A stretch of 64,000 bases of DNA from Paracoccus aerius (GTDB taxonomy: Bacteria; Pseudomonadota; Alphaproteobacteria; Rhodobacterales; Rhodobacteraceae), in assembly GCF_014656455.1 (NCBI RefSeq), contig NZ_BNCL01000013.1, positions 1-64,000 of the forward strand. Direction: 5' to 3'. The position numbers were made by a program, and so were the translations under genes. Shown one piece after another: positions 51,213-60,192 of the stretch (within the stretch, counting starts at the first letter, position 1; every line of letters starts with the position of its first letter). Below the pieces are notes generated by a model. It did not search any database. It worked only from the letters and a program-made list of their open reading frames with translations, and was not told where the DNA came from.

Positions 51213-54200
51213 GCCACCGGCTCCTCTGCCGAAGGTTCAATATTGACCATGAAGGCCTTGAATTCAGGCGTTTCCACGTTGGCGTCGCCCACCTGGGACG
51301 TCAGGCTGTTCGGCCCGAAGCCCTTCCTGGCGGCCCCGACGAAGCCCCAGTGCAACGGAATGCCGATCACATGGACGGTCTTGCCGTCGATCTGCATCGG
51401 CCGCAGCCGCTTGGTCACCACTGCCTTGGCCCACACCTCGCCCCGCTTGGACCAGACGCGGACGCGCCCACCGCGCGCGATGCCGCGCTCGGCCGCCAGT
51501 TCCTCGCTGATCTCCACGAAGAACTCGGGCTGCAACGCGGCGTTCACCGGGTTGTGCTTGGTCCAATAGTGGAAATGCTCGGTCAGGCGATAGGATGTCG
51601 CCACGAACGGGAACTCGGGGTCCCCGATGGCGGCGAACTGGTCGGCGGTGCTTTCGAAGACCCGCGCCACCGGGTTGCCCCGCATGCGCGGGTTGAACAC
51701 GTTGGCGATGGGCGCCTCGAACGGCTCCATATGGGTGGGAAAGGGACCGTCCCGCATCATGCCCCGGCTGAACAGGCGCGAGGCGCCTTCCGGGTTCATG
51801 ATGAAGGGGCGGACCTCGCCCGGCCTGGCCGTGACCGGCATGTCGGGCACGTCATAGCCTTCCCATTTCTCGCCGGTCCATTCGATGATCTTGCGCGACG
51901 GATCCCACGGCTTGCCCTGCGGGTCGCAGGAGGCGGCGTTATACAGGATCCGGCGGTTCGCCGGCCATGCGAAGGCCCAGTTCAGGAACATGCCGGTGTC
52001 GTCGGGATCGGTGTTGTCCCGCCGCGCCATCATGTTCCCGGCCTCGGTCCAGCTTCCGGCATAGATCCAGCAGCCGCCCATGGTCGATCCGTCGTCGCGG
52101 TAATGCCCGAAGCTGGACAGTTGCTGCCCGGCCTCGGCCATGACCTTGGTGGGATCGGCGGCATCATAGACGGTCGCAAGGGCGCGGCCGTTCATCTCGC
52201 GCGCAAGCTCGTCTGCCTTGGGATCGTTGGGGTCGCGATAATCCCAGGTCAGGTTCAGGATCGGGTCGGGGAAGACCCCGCCTTCGTCCTGATAGAGCTT
52301 TTTCACGCGCAGGAAGATCTGCGCCATGATCCAGGTGTCATGCTTGGCCTCGCCCGGCGGGGTCGCCCCCGGCCAGTGCCATTGCAGCCACCGACCCGAG
52401 TTCACCAGGGCGCCTTCGTCCTCGGCGAAGCAGGTGGTGGGCAGTTCCAGCACCTCGGTCTGGATGGACGCGCTGTCCACGTCGTTGTGGATACCGTGGT
52501 TCTGCCAGAAATGCGAGGTTTCCGTCGTCAGCGGGTCCATGACCACCAGCATCTTCAGCTTGGAAAACGCCTCGGTCATCTTGCCGCGGTTCGGGAAGGA
52601 CAGGATCGGGTTGAAGCCCTGGCAGAAATACAGGTTCACCTTGCCGTGGTTCATCAGCTCGAACATGCGCATCCCGTCATAGGCGGGCACGTCGAGCTTC
52701 GGCAGATAGTGATAGGCCCAGTCGTTTTCGGCCGTCGCGGCATCACCCCACATGGCCTTCATGAAGCTGACCATGAACTTGGGATAGTTCTGCCAATAGC
52801 TGACCTGGTTCGGCACGATCGGCTTGAAGCCGCGGGTGGACATGTAGGTCGCCCAGTCCGCTTCCTTTTCCGTCGGGATGTTCAGGTATCCCGGGATCAG
52901 GTTCGACATCAGGCCGATATCGGTCAGGCCCTGGATGTTGGAATGGCCGCGCAACGCGTTCATGCCGCCGCCCCGGACGCCGATATTGCCCAGGATCAGC
53001 TGCAGCATCGCCATGCCGCGGATGTTCTGCGCGCCCTTGGAATGCTGCGTCCAGCCAAGCGCATACATCGAGGTCATGGTCTTGGTCGGCGACGAGCATT
53101 CGCCGATCATCTCGGCGATGTGGAGGAACTTGTCCTTGGGCGTGCCGCAGACGCGTTCCACCATCTCGGGCGTGTAGGCGTCCACATGGGCTTTCAGCAG
53201 GTTCCAGACGCAGCGCGGGTCCTGCAGCGTGGGGTCGGTCTGGACAAAGCCGTCCTCGCCCATCTTGTAGTCCCAGGACGACTTGTCATAGTCGCGCTTT
53301 TCCTCGTCATAGCCGGTGAAAAGCCCGTCGGACCAGCCGAACTCGTCCTTCACCAGGAAAGAGGCGTTGGTGTAGTTGCGGACGTAATCCCACTGCACCT
53401 TGTCGTTCTCGATCATCCAGCGGATCATGCCCATCAGGAACACGATGTCGCTGCCCGGACGGATCGGCGCATAATAATCCGACACGGAGGCCGTGCGGGT
53501 ATAACGCGGATCGACCACGATCAGCTTGGCGCCGCGATGGTGCTTGGCCTCGGTCACCCATTTGAAGCCGCAGGGATGCGCTTCGGCGGCATTGCCGCCC
53601 ATGACGATGACAAGGTCGGTATTCTTGATGTCGGTCCAGGAGTTGGTCATCGCTCCACGGCCAAATGTCGGGCCCAAACTGGACACCGTGGGGCCGTGTC
53701 AGACGCGCGCCTGGTTATCGAATCCGACGATCCCCATGGACCGGACCGTCTTGTAGGTCAGCCATGCGGTTTCGTTTGTGGTTGCCGATGCCGCCAGGAA
53801 GCCGGTCGTCGTCCAGCGGTTGACCGGCACGCCGGCCTCGTTCGCCTGGATGAAGTTGGCGTCGCGGTCGTCCTTCATCGCGCGGGCGATCTTGTCCAGC
53901 GCCTCTTCCCAGGTGATGTCCTGGAAGTCGCTGGCACCGGCTGCGCGATAGCGCGGCTTGGTCAGGCGGGTGGGCGCATGGACGAAGTCCTTCAGCGCGG
54001 CGCCCTTGGGGCACAGCGTTCCGCGGTTGGTCGGATGGTCCGCGTCGCCCTCGATATGCAGAAGCTCGGCGGTCTCGCCGGCTTTCACATCGCCCTTGGA
54101 ATACATGATGATCCCGCAGGCGACCGAGCAATAGGGGCAGGTGTTGCGTGTTTCCGTGGTCGTGGCCAGCTTGAAGGCGCGCACATGCGCCTGTTCCGCC

Positions 54201-54298
54201 GCCTCGGCCCCGCCGAAGCCCATGGCCCCAAGCGACGTTGCCGCAACCCCCGCACCCGCAAGCCGTAGGAAGCCGCGGCGCGAAAGGTCGATGTTCAT
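51209..54298 (-). CDS. fdoG: Formate dehydrogenase-N/O catalytic subunit, selenoprotein (Sec200)
   Basis: FdoG oxidises formate at a molybdopterin-guanine-dinucleotide centre in the periplasm. The frame is interrupted by TGA at 53699-53701, read as selenocysteine 200 in [26 protein letters not shown], which matches the Sec site of E. coli FdnG. The N terminus has a Tat motif ([10 protein letters not shown], 6-15) and [4Fe-4S] ligands C54, C57, C61 and C96. The protein is 1029 residues including Sec. AGGAGGGG precedes ATG 54298. Without the Sec reading, an annotator would see two genes (54298-53699 and 53686-51209); both halves are one enzyme. Confidence 0.96.
53672..53684 (-). promoter_or_regulatory. 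SECIS hairpin in fdoG
   Basis: On the minus strand GUCCA-GUU-UGGGC forms a 5-bp stem with a 3-nt GUU loop, 15 nt after the UGA. It occupies the same place as the AGCAA-GUC-UUGCU apical hairpin of the E. coli fdnG SECIS, and the lower part is flanked by a GGCC/GGCC pairing. This is the SelB-binding element. Confidence 0.75.
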
Positions 54299-54350
54299 AA
54301 GACCCCTCCTGCTGCCTGTCATGAATAAGATAGGTACGAGCGGAGTTTGC

Positions 54351-54364
54351 TGACCGGGCGGTCA
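54351..54364. promoter_or_regulatory. TGACCG-GG-CGGTCA palindrome upstream of fdoG
   Basis: A perfect 6-bp dyad with a 2-nt spacer, flanked by TTTGC and AAAAG, 53 nt upstream of the fdoG start. It looks like a TetR-type operator. The 54299-54518 stretch also has an AT-rich part (about 54420-54460) that probably holds the promoter of the lipoprotein gene. Confidence 0.4.
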
Positions 54365-54518
54365 AAAGTCAAGGTGGGCAGGTGTTCCCGCCAGACGCCA
54401 CCATTGTAGACGGAAGTTAAAGCAAGGTAAAATTATCCTTTAGAAACATAATTATGTCGTGCTTGAGCGCTTACAGCCTTCATGCGACTGAACGATCACT
54501 TTCATAATGAGGGACGTG

Positions 54519-54899
54519 ATGTTCAAGCCGACTTTCCTAGCCTGCGCCATCTTGTCGGTCGCAGGATGCGCGACGATTAGCCGTGGATCAAACGACACAC
54601 TGGTGGTGAATTCCACACCTTCCGGTGCCCAGGTGAAGATGAGCGACGGGCAGACATGCAACAACACGCCCTGTACCTTCAAGGTGCCTCGCAAGTCCGA
54701 ACTTAACGTCTTGATCACCAAGCAGGGCTGCAAGCATCAGCAGATCCGCGTGACCAACAAGGTCGCGCCCGGCGGAAGTGCGGCCATGGCCGGAAACGTC
54801 TTCGTCGGCGGGATCATCGGTGCGGGCGTCGATGCGGACAGCGGCGCGATGCTGGATCTGGTGCCCAACCCGGTCGAGGTGACTCTGGACTGCCGCTGA
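54519..54899 (+). CDS. Small lipoprotein with PEGA-like fold
   Basis: A 126-residue protein with a lipobox VAGC (Cys17). A domain with the pattern VVNSTPSGAQVKMSDG resembles PEGA-type surface domains; the four Cys later on (QTCNNTPC, QGCKHQQ, final DCR) may form disulfides. A Gly-rich helical stretch (AAMAGNVFVGGIIGAGVDAD) sits in the middle. ATG 54519 is preferred to 54507 because GAGGGA lies 4 nt before it. Role unknown. Confidence 0.75.
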   Translation: MFKPTFLACAILSVAGCATISRGSNDTLVVNSTPSGAQVKMSDGQTCNNTPCTFKVPRKSELNVLITKQGCKHQQIRVTNKVAPGGSAAMAGNVFVGGIIGAGVDADSGAMLDLVPNPVEVTLDCR

Positions 54900-54948
54900 G
54901 GCTGCGGAACAGGCCGCAGCGCGAACGTCTCGTGGTCCGATGCCATTC

Positions 54949-55031
54949 TGGTGCGCGGCGAGGGACTCGAACCCCCACGCCGAAGCGGTTGGACCTAAAC
55001 CAACTGCGTCTACCAATTCCGCCAGCCGCGC
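54949..55031 (-). tRNA. tRNA-Leu(TAG)
   Basis: An 83-nt class II tRNA with encoded CCA. Acceptor stem GCGCGGC/GCCGCGC, anticodon loop TTTAGGT giving anticodon TAG, long variable arm. Reads CUA/CUG-type leucine codons. Confidence 0.95.
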
Positions 55032-55066
55032 ACGCCGCAAGCCTTACGGCAGGACGGGCGGGGTGG

Positions 55067-55993
55067 TCAACGGGTCATCGCAATCGCGATCTGCGCCGCC
55101 AGGCGGGCGTTGTTCAGCACCAGTTCGATGTTGGATGCCAGCGAGCGCCCTTCGGTGATCTCGAAGATGCGCTGCAAAAGGAAGGGCGTGACCTGCTTGG
55201 CGGCGATCTGCCGGGCCTCGGACTCGGCCAGGGCCTGCTCGATCACGGGGGTGATTTCCTCGTGGGCGATCTCGGCCTCGGGCGGGATCGGGTTGGCGAC
55301 AAGCTGGCCGCCCTTTAGGCCAAGACGCGCGCGCATGGCGGCAGCGGCGGCGATCTGGTCTGCGCTGTCCATGCGCAGGGGCGCCTTGATGCCGCTGGAC
55401 CGTGACCAGAAGGCGGGCAGTTCGTCCTGGCCGTAGGCGATGACGGGCACGCCCAGGGTTTCAAGCACCTCCCAGGTCTTGGGCAGGTCAAGGATCGCCT
55501 TGGCCCCGGCGGCCACGACCGTCACCGGGGTCTGCGCCAGTTCCTGCAGGTCGGCCGAGATGTCGAAGCTGCTTTCCGCGCCGCGATGCACGCCGCCGAT
55601 GCCGCCGGTGGCAAAGACCCGGATGCCCGCCAGATGCGCGCAGATCATGGTGGCGGCGACGGTGGTGGCGCCGGTGCGGCCGTTGGCCAGGCAGACGGCC
55701 AGGTCCGCGCGCGACAGCTTCATGGCTTCGTCGGACGGCGTCTGCGCCAGGATTTCAAGCGCCTGGTCCGTCAGGCCCACATGGATCTGACCGCCCATCA
55801 CGGCAATCGTGGCAGGCACCGCGCCGTTGTCGCGGATCACCTGTTCCACCTGCCGGGCCATCTCCAGGTTCTGCGGATAAGGCATCCCGTGGGTGATGAT
55901 CGTCGATTCAAGCGCGACCACGGGGCGGCCCGCCGCAAGAGCGGCTTCGACTTCGGGCGAGAAGGTGAGGGGGGCGGTCATGGCCGGTGTCAT
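55067..55993 (-). CDS. psuG: Pseudouridine-5'-phosphate glycosidase
   Basis: PsuG splits pseudouridine-5'-phosphate into uracil and ribose-5-phosphate, the second step of pseudouridine breakdown. The 308-residue protein shows the family segments VALESTIITHGMPYP, FATGGIGGVHRGAE and the late GGQLVANPIPPEAEI. Its ATG overlaps the psuK stop (ATGA). It is the last gene of the arsR-psuK-psuG operon. Confidence 0.95.
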   Translation of the reverse strand: MTPAMTAPLTFSPEVEAALAAGRPVVALESTIITHGMPYPQNLEMARQVEQVIRDNGAVPATIAVMGGQIHVGLTDQALEILAQTPSDEAMKLSRADLAVCLANGRTGATTVAATMICAHLAGIRVFATGGIGGVHRGAESSFDISADLQELAQTPVTVVAAGAKAILDLPKTWEVLETLGVPVIAYGQDELPAFWSRSSGIKAPLRMDSADQIAAAAAMRARLGLKGGQLVANPIPPEAEIAHEEITPVIEQALAESEARQIAAKQVTPFLLQRIFEITEGRSLASNIELVLNNARLAAQIAIAMTR

Positions 55994-56886
55994 GGGACGT
56001 CCTTTCCAGAAACATGCGCGGCGGCGGCGTCCACCGCCTGCCGCAGGGCCGCGTCGCGCGGCAGGTGGTTCAGTTCGGCGGCAAGATGCGCCGCAAGAAA
56101 GCAGTCGCCCGCGCCGGTGACGCGGGCCACGGTCACGGCGGGGGGCGTGACCGTCAGGGTGGGTGCCCCCGCCATCGCCTCGGCCACGGCATGGGGACCA
56201 TCGGTCACCAGCACGCGGGCCGCGCCGCGCGCGACCACGGCCTGCGCGGCGGTCGCGGCGTCGGGGCAGGCGCGGCCGGCCAGGATCTCGGCCTCGAGGC
56301 GGTTCAGGTAGAAGCAGCCGCGCCGGGCGGCGATCAGGGGCTCCAGCCGCTCGGCCTTGCCGGGGCTGGCGGGGACGACGCGCAGGTCGGCGGCGGCCAG
56401 GCGGGGGTCGCGGGCGACGAAGGCCAGCAGATCCTCGGTCAGGTTCCCGTCCAGCACGACCGGCGCGGTCCAACCGGACAGCGCGCCGTCCAGCGGGTCG
56501 AGGATCGCGGTGCCGGCGTCCTCCAGGCTGTGGACATCGGCGATGGCGGCGATCAGCCCCTCGCTGTCCTCGATCCCCATATAGGTGTCGGTGGGCAGGC
56601 CGGTGTCGCGGGCCAGTTGGTCGGTCAGCACGCCCAGCCGGCGGGCCTGGGCCACCAGGGCCTCGCCCTCGGGGTCGCGGCCGACGGCGGACAGGACGGC
56701 AGGGCGCAGGCCCCAGCGGGCCAGGGCCACCGCGACGTTCAGCGCCACGCCGCCGGGAATGTGGCGGATGCGGCCGGGCACGTCGGCGCCCGGCGCCATG
56801 CGGCGGGGCGCACGGCCGATCACGTCCCACAGCATCGCGCCGATGCACAGGATGTCGGGGCGCGGGGTATCCGGCACGGTGGTCAT
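55990..56886 (-). CDS. psuK: Pseudouridine kinase (PfkB family)
   Basis: PsuK phosphorylates pseudouridine. The 298-residue protein has the PfkB fold with the N-terminal GAMLWDVIGR, the sugar-site HIPGGVALNVAVALARWG and the catalytic anion-hole motif TGAGDCFLAA with the catalytic Asp. Assignment as PsuK rather than another sugar kinase rests on the directly adjoining psuG. The start ATG at 56886 overlaps the regulator stop (ATGA). Confidence 0.88.
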   Translation of the reverse strand: MTTVPDTPRPDILCIGAMLWDVIGRAPRRMAPGADVPGRIRHIPGGVALNVAVALARWGLRPAVLSAVGRDPEGEALVAQARRLGVLTDQLARDTGLPTDTYMGIEDSEGLIAAIADVHSLEDAGTAILDPLDGALSGWTAPVVLDGNLTEDLLAFVARDPRLAAADLRVVPASPGKAERLEPLIAARRGCFYLNRLEAEILAGRACPDAATAAQAVVARGAARVLVTDGPHAVAEAMAGAPTLTVTPPAVTVARVTGAGDCFLAAHLAAELNHLPRDAALRQAVDAAAAHVSGKDVP

Positions 56887-57230
56887 TCCTTGGTCCAGTC
56901 CTGCATCTCGGCTTCCAGGAAGCGTTCGAAGTCGTCGAGGTCGATCGGGTCGAACTGCCCGAAGCCCTGCATCCAGACCGAGGCCGCGCGCATCCCGTCC
57001 GGATCCAGCTTGCACCAGGTGATCCGGCCGCGCCGTTCCTGCCGGATCAGGCCCGCCGCCGCAAGCACCGACAGATGCTTGGAGACGGCGGCAAGGCTCA
57101 TGTCGAAGGGCGCGGCGACGTCGCTGACGGCCATGTCGTCCTCGAGCAGCATCGACAGGACCCGGCGCCGCGTCGGGTCGGCCAGGGCCGCGAAGATCAG
57201 GTCCAGCCGGTCGGGCAAGGGGGCGTTCAT
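56883..57230 (-). CDS. ArsR-family regulator of the pseudouridine operon
   Basis: A 115-residue winged-helix protein: ALADPTRRRVLSMLLEDDMA, helix-turn-helix MSLAAVSKHLSVLAAAGLI, and a wing RRGRITWCKLDP. Classical metal-site Cys pairs of ArsR/SmtB are absent; only one Cys is present. Its stop overlaps psuK, so it is the first gene of the psu operon and probably its local regulator (inference). ATG 57230 is chosen because MNAPLPDRLD fits family N termini; the upstream 10 codons are not needed. Confidence 0.9.
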   Translation of the reverse strand: MNAPLPDRLDLIFAALADPTRRRVLSMLLEDDMAVSDVAAPFDMSLAAVSKHLSVLAAAGLIRQERRGRITWCKLDPDGMRAASVWMQGFGQFDPIDLDDFERFLEAEMQDWTKE

Positions 57231-57378
57231 CGGGTATCCAGGCTGGGGAAGGGGCCGCAATGGTCAACTGTGCGGTTGAATAATGTCGCGTCGGAACTGC
57301 GAACACAACCCGCAACCCGAAAACGGGGAAATCAGATTAGGAAGGTTTTTCAGTCGTTTGGGAGGGCGGGACAGTTGC

Positions 57379-57407
57379 TTGACTTGGGGGGTGAACCACC
57401 CTAGACA
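57379..57407 (+). promoter_or_regulatory. Sigma-70 promoter of the atp operon
   Basis: TTGACT at 57379-57384, a 17-nt spacer and TAGACA at 57402-57407, located 30 nt before atpI. The spacer includes GGGTGAACCACCC, which is a small dyad. Match to the consensus is good for a G+C-rich genome. Confidence 0.55.
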
Positions 57408-57436
57408 GCCGCCAACCGATGACGGGGGCGTGAAAC

Positions 57437-57784
57437 ATGGCCGAGGAGCCCCGGAGCGACGCGAACAGAGAGGCGGATGCCGCCCGTTTGCGCGACCTGG
57501 AGCGGCGGCTGGCGGAGAAGACCCCCAGGCCCGATGGTCCCGGACCAATGGGCAAGTATGAACAGGCAAACCTTGCCTGGCGCATGGTGATCGAGCTCGT
57601 GTCCGGCCTGGGGCTGGGTTTCGGGATCGGATACGGACTGGACTATCTGTTCGGCACGACGCCGGTCCTGATGGTCCTGTTCATCTTCTTTGGCCTGGCG
57701 GCCGGCATCAAGACGATGATGCGCACCGCGGGCGAGCTTAACCGAAGCTCTGGCACGCCGCCAGAGAGCGACAAGAGGGACTGA
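57437..57784 (+). CDS. atpI: ATP synthase protein I
   Basis: AtpI is a chaperone-like membrane protein that helps assemble the c-ring. The 115-residue protein has a charged N-terminal part (about 1-45) and two membrane segments (about 50-72 and 76-95), with the Gly-rich [18 protein letters not shown]. First gene of the F0 operon. Confidence 0.85.
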   Translation: MAEEPRSDANREADAARLRDLERRLAEKTPRPDGPGPMGKYEQANLAWRMVIELVSGLGLGFGIGYGLDYLFGTTPVLMVLFIFFGLAAGIKTMMRTAGELNRSSGTPPESDKRD

Positions 57785-57786
57785 TC

Positions 57787-58542
57787 GTGGCGACCGAAGC
57801 GCATGGCGAAGCAACCGGCCTGTCTTTCCACCCGATGGACCAGTTCATCGTCCGCCCGCTGTTCGGCGACGGAGAGGTCCACTGGTACACCCCCACCAAC
57901 GTCACCCTGTGGATGTTCCTGATCGTCGCCGCCACCCTGGCGCTGCTGGTGATGGGATCGCGCGGCCGGGCGATCGTGCCGACGCGCGGCCAGTCCGTCG
58001 CGGAACTGGCCTATGGCATGGTCCACAAGATGATCGCCGACATCGCGGGCAAGGACGGGCTGAAGTACTTCCCCTATGTCATGACGCTGTTCATGTTCAT
58101 CGTCTTTGCAAACCTGCTGGGCCTGCTGCCTCTGGCCTTCACCGTGACCTCGCATATCGCGGTGACGGGCGTTCTGGCCGCGGCCGTCATCATCGGCGTC
58201 ACCGTGATCGGCTTTGTCAAGAACGGCGTGCATTTCCTTGACCTGTTCTGGATCCGCTCGGCCCCCTTGGCCGTCCGTCCGATCCTGGCCGTGATCGAGG
58301 TCATCAGCTATTTCGTGCGCCCGCTGAGCCTGTCCATCCGACTGGCCGGCAACATGATCGCCGGTCACGCGGTCATCAAGGTCTTCGCCGGTTTCGCGGC
58401 CATCGCGGCGGTCGCGCCCGTCGCCGTCGTCGCCGTGGTCGGCATGTACGCCTTCGAGGTGCTGGTCGCCTTCGTGCAGGCCTATGTGTTCACCATCCTG
58501 ACCTGCGTCTATCTCAAGGATGCGCTGCACCCGTCGCACTAG
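57787..58542 (+). CDS. atpB: ATP synthase F0 subunit a
   Basis: Subunit a forms the proton half-channels. The 251-residue protein keeps the essential Arg in the [13 protein letters not shown] segment (about residue 185) and has five to six membrane segments. Start GTG 57787, two nucleotides after atp[14 protein letters not shown] is typical for the family. Confidence 0.95.
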   Translation: MATEAHGEATGLSFHPMDQFIVRPLFGDGEVHWYTPTNVTLWMFLIVAATLALLVMGSRGRAIVPTRGQSVAELAYGMVHKMIADIAGKDGLKYFPYVMTLFMFIVFANLLGLLPLAFTVTSHIAVTGVLAAAVIIGVTVIGFVKNGVHFLDLFWIRSAPLAVRPILAVIEVISYFVRPLSLSIRLAGNMIAGHAVIKVFAGFAAIAAVAPVAVVAVVGMYAFEVLVAFVQAYVFTILTCVYLKDALHPSH

Positions 58543-58558
58543 GCGGCGCGCAGCCTGG

Positions 58559-58582
58559 GGCGGCGCGTGTTCATGCGCCGCC
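58559..58582 (+). other. Intercistronic hairpin upstream of atpE
   Basis: GGCGGCGC (58559-58566) pairs perfectly with GCGCCGCC (58575-58582) around an 8-nt loop, in the 86-nt gap between atpB and atpE. It is followed by GTCTTTC rather than a T run, so it is probably an mRNA processing or stability element. Confidence 0.6.
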
Positions 58583-58628
58583 GTCTTTCAACCCGAATTC
58601 CAAACTTCCAACCGCAAGGAGCATCATC

Positions 58629-58865
58629 ATGGAAGGCAATATCGGAGAACTGGGCCAGTACATCGGCGTCGGCCTGACCGCATTCGGCATGGGCTTCGCC
58701 GCCCTTGGTGTGGGCAACGTCGCCGGCAACTTCCTGTCGGGCGCCCTGCGCAACCCGTCGGCCGCCGCCGGCCAGACCGCCACGCTGTTCATCGGCATGG
58801 CTTTTGCCGAAGCCCTGGGGATCTTCTCGTTCCTGGTCGCGCTTCTGCTGATGTTCGCAGTCTGA
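58629..58865 (+). CDS. atpE: ATP synthase F0 subunit c
   Basis: Subunit c forms the rotating ring. The 78-residue protein is a helical hairpin: GxGxG-type helix [22 protein letters not shown], basic loop with RNP (LRNPSAA), and a second helix with the essential Glu in [21 protein letters not shown] precedes the ATG. Strong hairpins lie on both sides of the gene. Confidence 0.97.
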   Translation: MEGNIGELGQYIGVGLTAFGMGFAALGVGNVAGNFLSGALRNPSAAAGQTATLFIGMAFAEALGIFSFLVALLLMFAV

Positions 58866-58884
58866 TCCCTTTCATCCTTGCGGC

Positions 58885-58908
58885 GGGGTGGGGCTTCGGC
58901 CCCATCCC
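58885..58908 (+). other. Intercistronic hairpin downstream of atpE
   Basis: A 10-bp stem (GGGGTGGGGC with GCCCCATCCC, one G-U pair) closed by a UUCG tetraloop, 20 nt after the atpE stop and 32 nt before atpF'. No T run follows. A UUCG-capped stem here would protect the 3' end of an atpE-containing mRNA. Confidence 0.75.
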
Positions 58909-58939
58909 TTCGTGACCTGACAAGGCCAAGGGGTAGGAC

Positions 58940-59533
58940 ATGATCAGCCTGTTGCAAGAGGCCGTCACCATCGCGGCCGACGAACATACCGAAAGCGTGG
59001 CAAGTTCCGTCGCGCATGGCGAGGTCGAGACGGCGACGGGCCTGCCCCAGCTGGACGTCACGACTTTCGCGAACCAGATTTTCTGGCTCATCATCACCTT
59101 GCTGGTGCTGTATTGGGTCGTGGCCAAGATCGCCCTTCCGCGCATCGGCTCGGTCCTGTCGGACCGCCAGGGCGCGATGACGGGCGACCTGATGGCCGCC
59201 GAGGAATTCAAGCTGAAGGCCAAGGAGGCCGAGGCTGCCTATGACAAGGCCCTGGCGGATGCCCGGTCCGAGGCGAGCAAGATCGTCGCGGCGAACCGCG
59301 CCGAGATCCAGAAGGAACTGGACGCGGCCATCGCCCATGCCGATGCCGAGATCGCGGCGCGCACCGCCGAATCGGAAAAGCGCATCCGCGAGATCCGCGA
59401 TTCAGCCGACGCCAACGCCCGTGAGGTCGCCCGCGACGTCACGGCCGAACTGGTCCGCAGCTTTGGCGGGACCGTCGATCAGGCTGCGGTCGATCAGGCC
59501 GTGGACAGCCGCATGAAAGGGGCCTTGCAATGA
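58940..59533 (+). CDS. atpF': ATP synthase F0 subunit b'
   Basis: One of two different peripheral stalk proteins, the b' form typical for alphaproteobacteria and photosynthetic bacteria. The 197-residue protein has an N-terminal His/Asp/Glu-rich region, one membrane segment (about 45-65, FANQIFWLIITLLVLYWVVA) and a long coiled-coil Ala/Glu-rich helix. It overlaps atpF by four bases. Confidence 0.92.
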   Translation: MISLLQEAVTIAADEHTESVASSVAHGEVETATGLPQLDVTTFANQIFWLIITLLVLYWVVAKIALPRIGSVLSDRQGAMTGDLMAAEEFKLKAKEAEAAYDKALADARSEASKIVAANRAEIQKELDAAIAHADAEIAARTAESEKRIREIRDSADANAREVARDVTAELVRSFGGTVDQAAVDQAVDSRMKGALQ

Positions 59534-60093
59534 AACGTCTTGCCGTCATTGCTGCGGCCGCCGCCCTGGCTGCCGGTCCTGCCGCCGCCGCCACGGGGTC
59601 GTTCTTTTCGCTTCGGAACACGAACTTCATCGTTCTGATCGCGTTCCTGGTCTTTGTCGGCGTCCTGGTCTACTTCAAGGTTCCGGCCAAGATCGGCGCC
59701 CTGCTGGACCAGCGGGCCGCGGGCATCCGCCGCGACCTGGACGAGGCCAAGCGCCTGCGCGAGGAAGCGCAGGAGATCTATGCCAGCTATGAACGCCGTC
59801 AGCGCGACGTGGCGACCCAGGCTGACCAGATCGTCGCCAATGCCAAGCGCGAGGCCGAAGCCCAAGCGGCAAAATCCAAGGCCGACCTGAAGTCGTCGAT
59901 CGAGCGTCGCCTGAAGGCCGCCGAGGACCAGATCGCCAGTGCCGAAAACGACGCGGTGCGGGCCGTCCGCGACCGCGCGGTGCAGGCGGCCGTCGCCGCG
60001 GCATCCGCGCTGCTGGCGCAGCAGGTGGGTGCGGGTCAGCGTTCCGCCGGGATCGACGAAGCCATCGACGAAGTGGCGCGCCGGTTGAACTGA
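59530..60093 (+). CDS. atpF: ATP synthase F0 subunit b
   Basis: The second stalk subunit. The 187-residue protein has an N-terminal hydrophobic signal-like segment (1-21), a membrane segment (about 31-52, NFIVLIAFLVFVGVLVYFKV), and a long charged helix from about 60 to the end. Overlap ATGA with b'. An intrinsic terminator follows; the F1 genes are elsewhere in the genome. Confidence 0.93.
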   Translation: MKRLAVIAAAAALAAGPAAAATGSFFSLRNTNFIVLIAFLVFVGVLVYFKVPAKIGALLDQRAAGIRRDLDEAKRLREEAQEIYASYERRQRDVATQADQIVANAKREAEAQAAKSKADLKSSIERRLKAAEDQIASAENDAVRAVRDRAVQAAVAAASALLAQQVGAGQRSAGIDEAIDEVARRLN

Positions 60094-60140
60094 CAAGGGC
60101 GCGTCTTCAAGGACGCGGCCACATCATCGGACAGTGATAG

Positions 60141-60175
60141 AAAAGCCCCCGTCGCGTGAAGCGGCGGGGGTTTTT
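60141..60175 (+). terminator. Intrinsic terminator of the atp operon
   Basis: AAAAGCCCCCG...GCGGCGGGGG forms a long G+C-rich stem followed by TTTTT, 48 nt after the atpF stop. It also stands 3' of the convergent OmpA-type gene. Confidence 0.93.
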
Positions 60176-60192
60176 CCTTGGCGTCGGGCGGT

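Noticed and set aside
53686..53701. fdoG as a pseudogene with a nonsense mutation
   Set aside because: The TGA lies exactly at the known Sec site, has a SECIS-like hairpin, and sel genes are adjacent.
51173..54268. 1031-codon open frame on the plus strand opposite fdoG
   Set aside because: It is antisense to a conserved enzyme, has skewed Arg/His/Gly composition and no domain. Such long shadows are common in G+C-rich genes.
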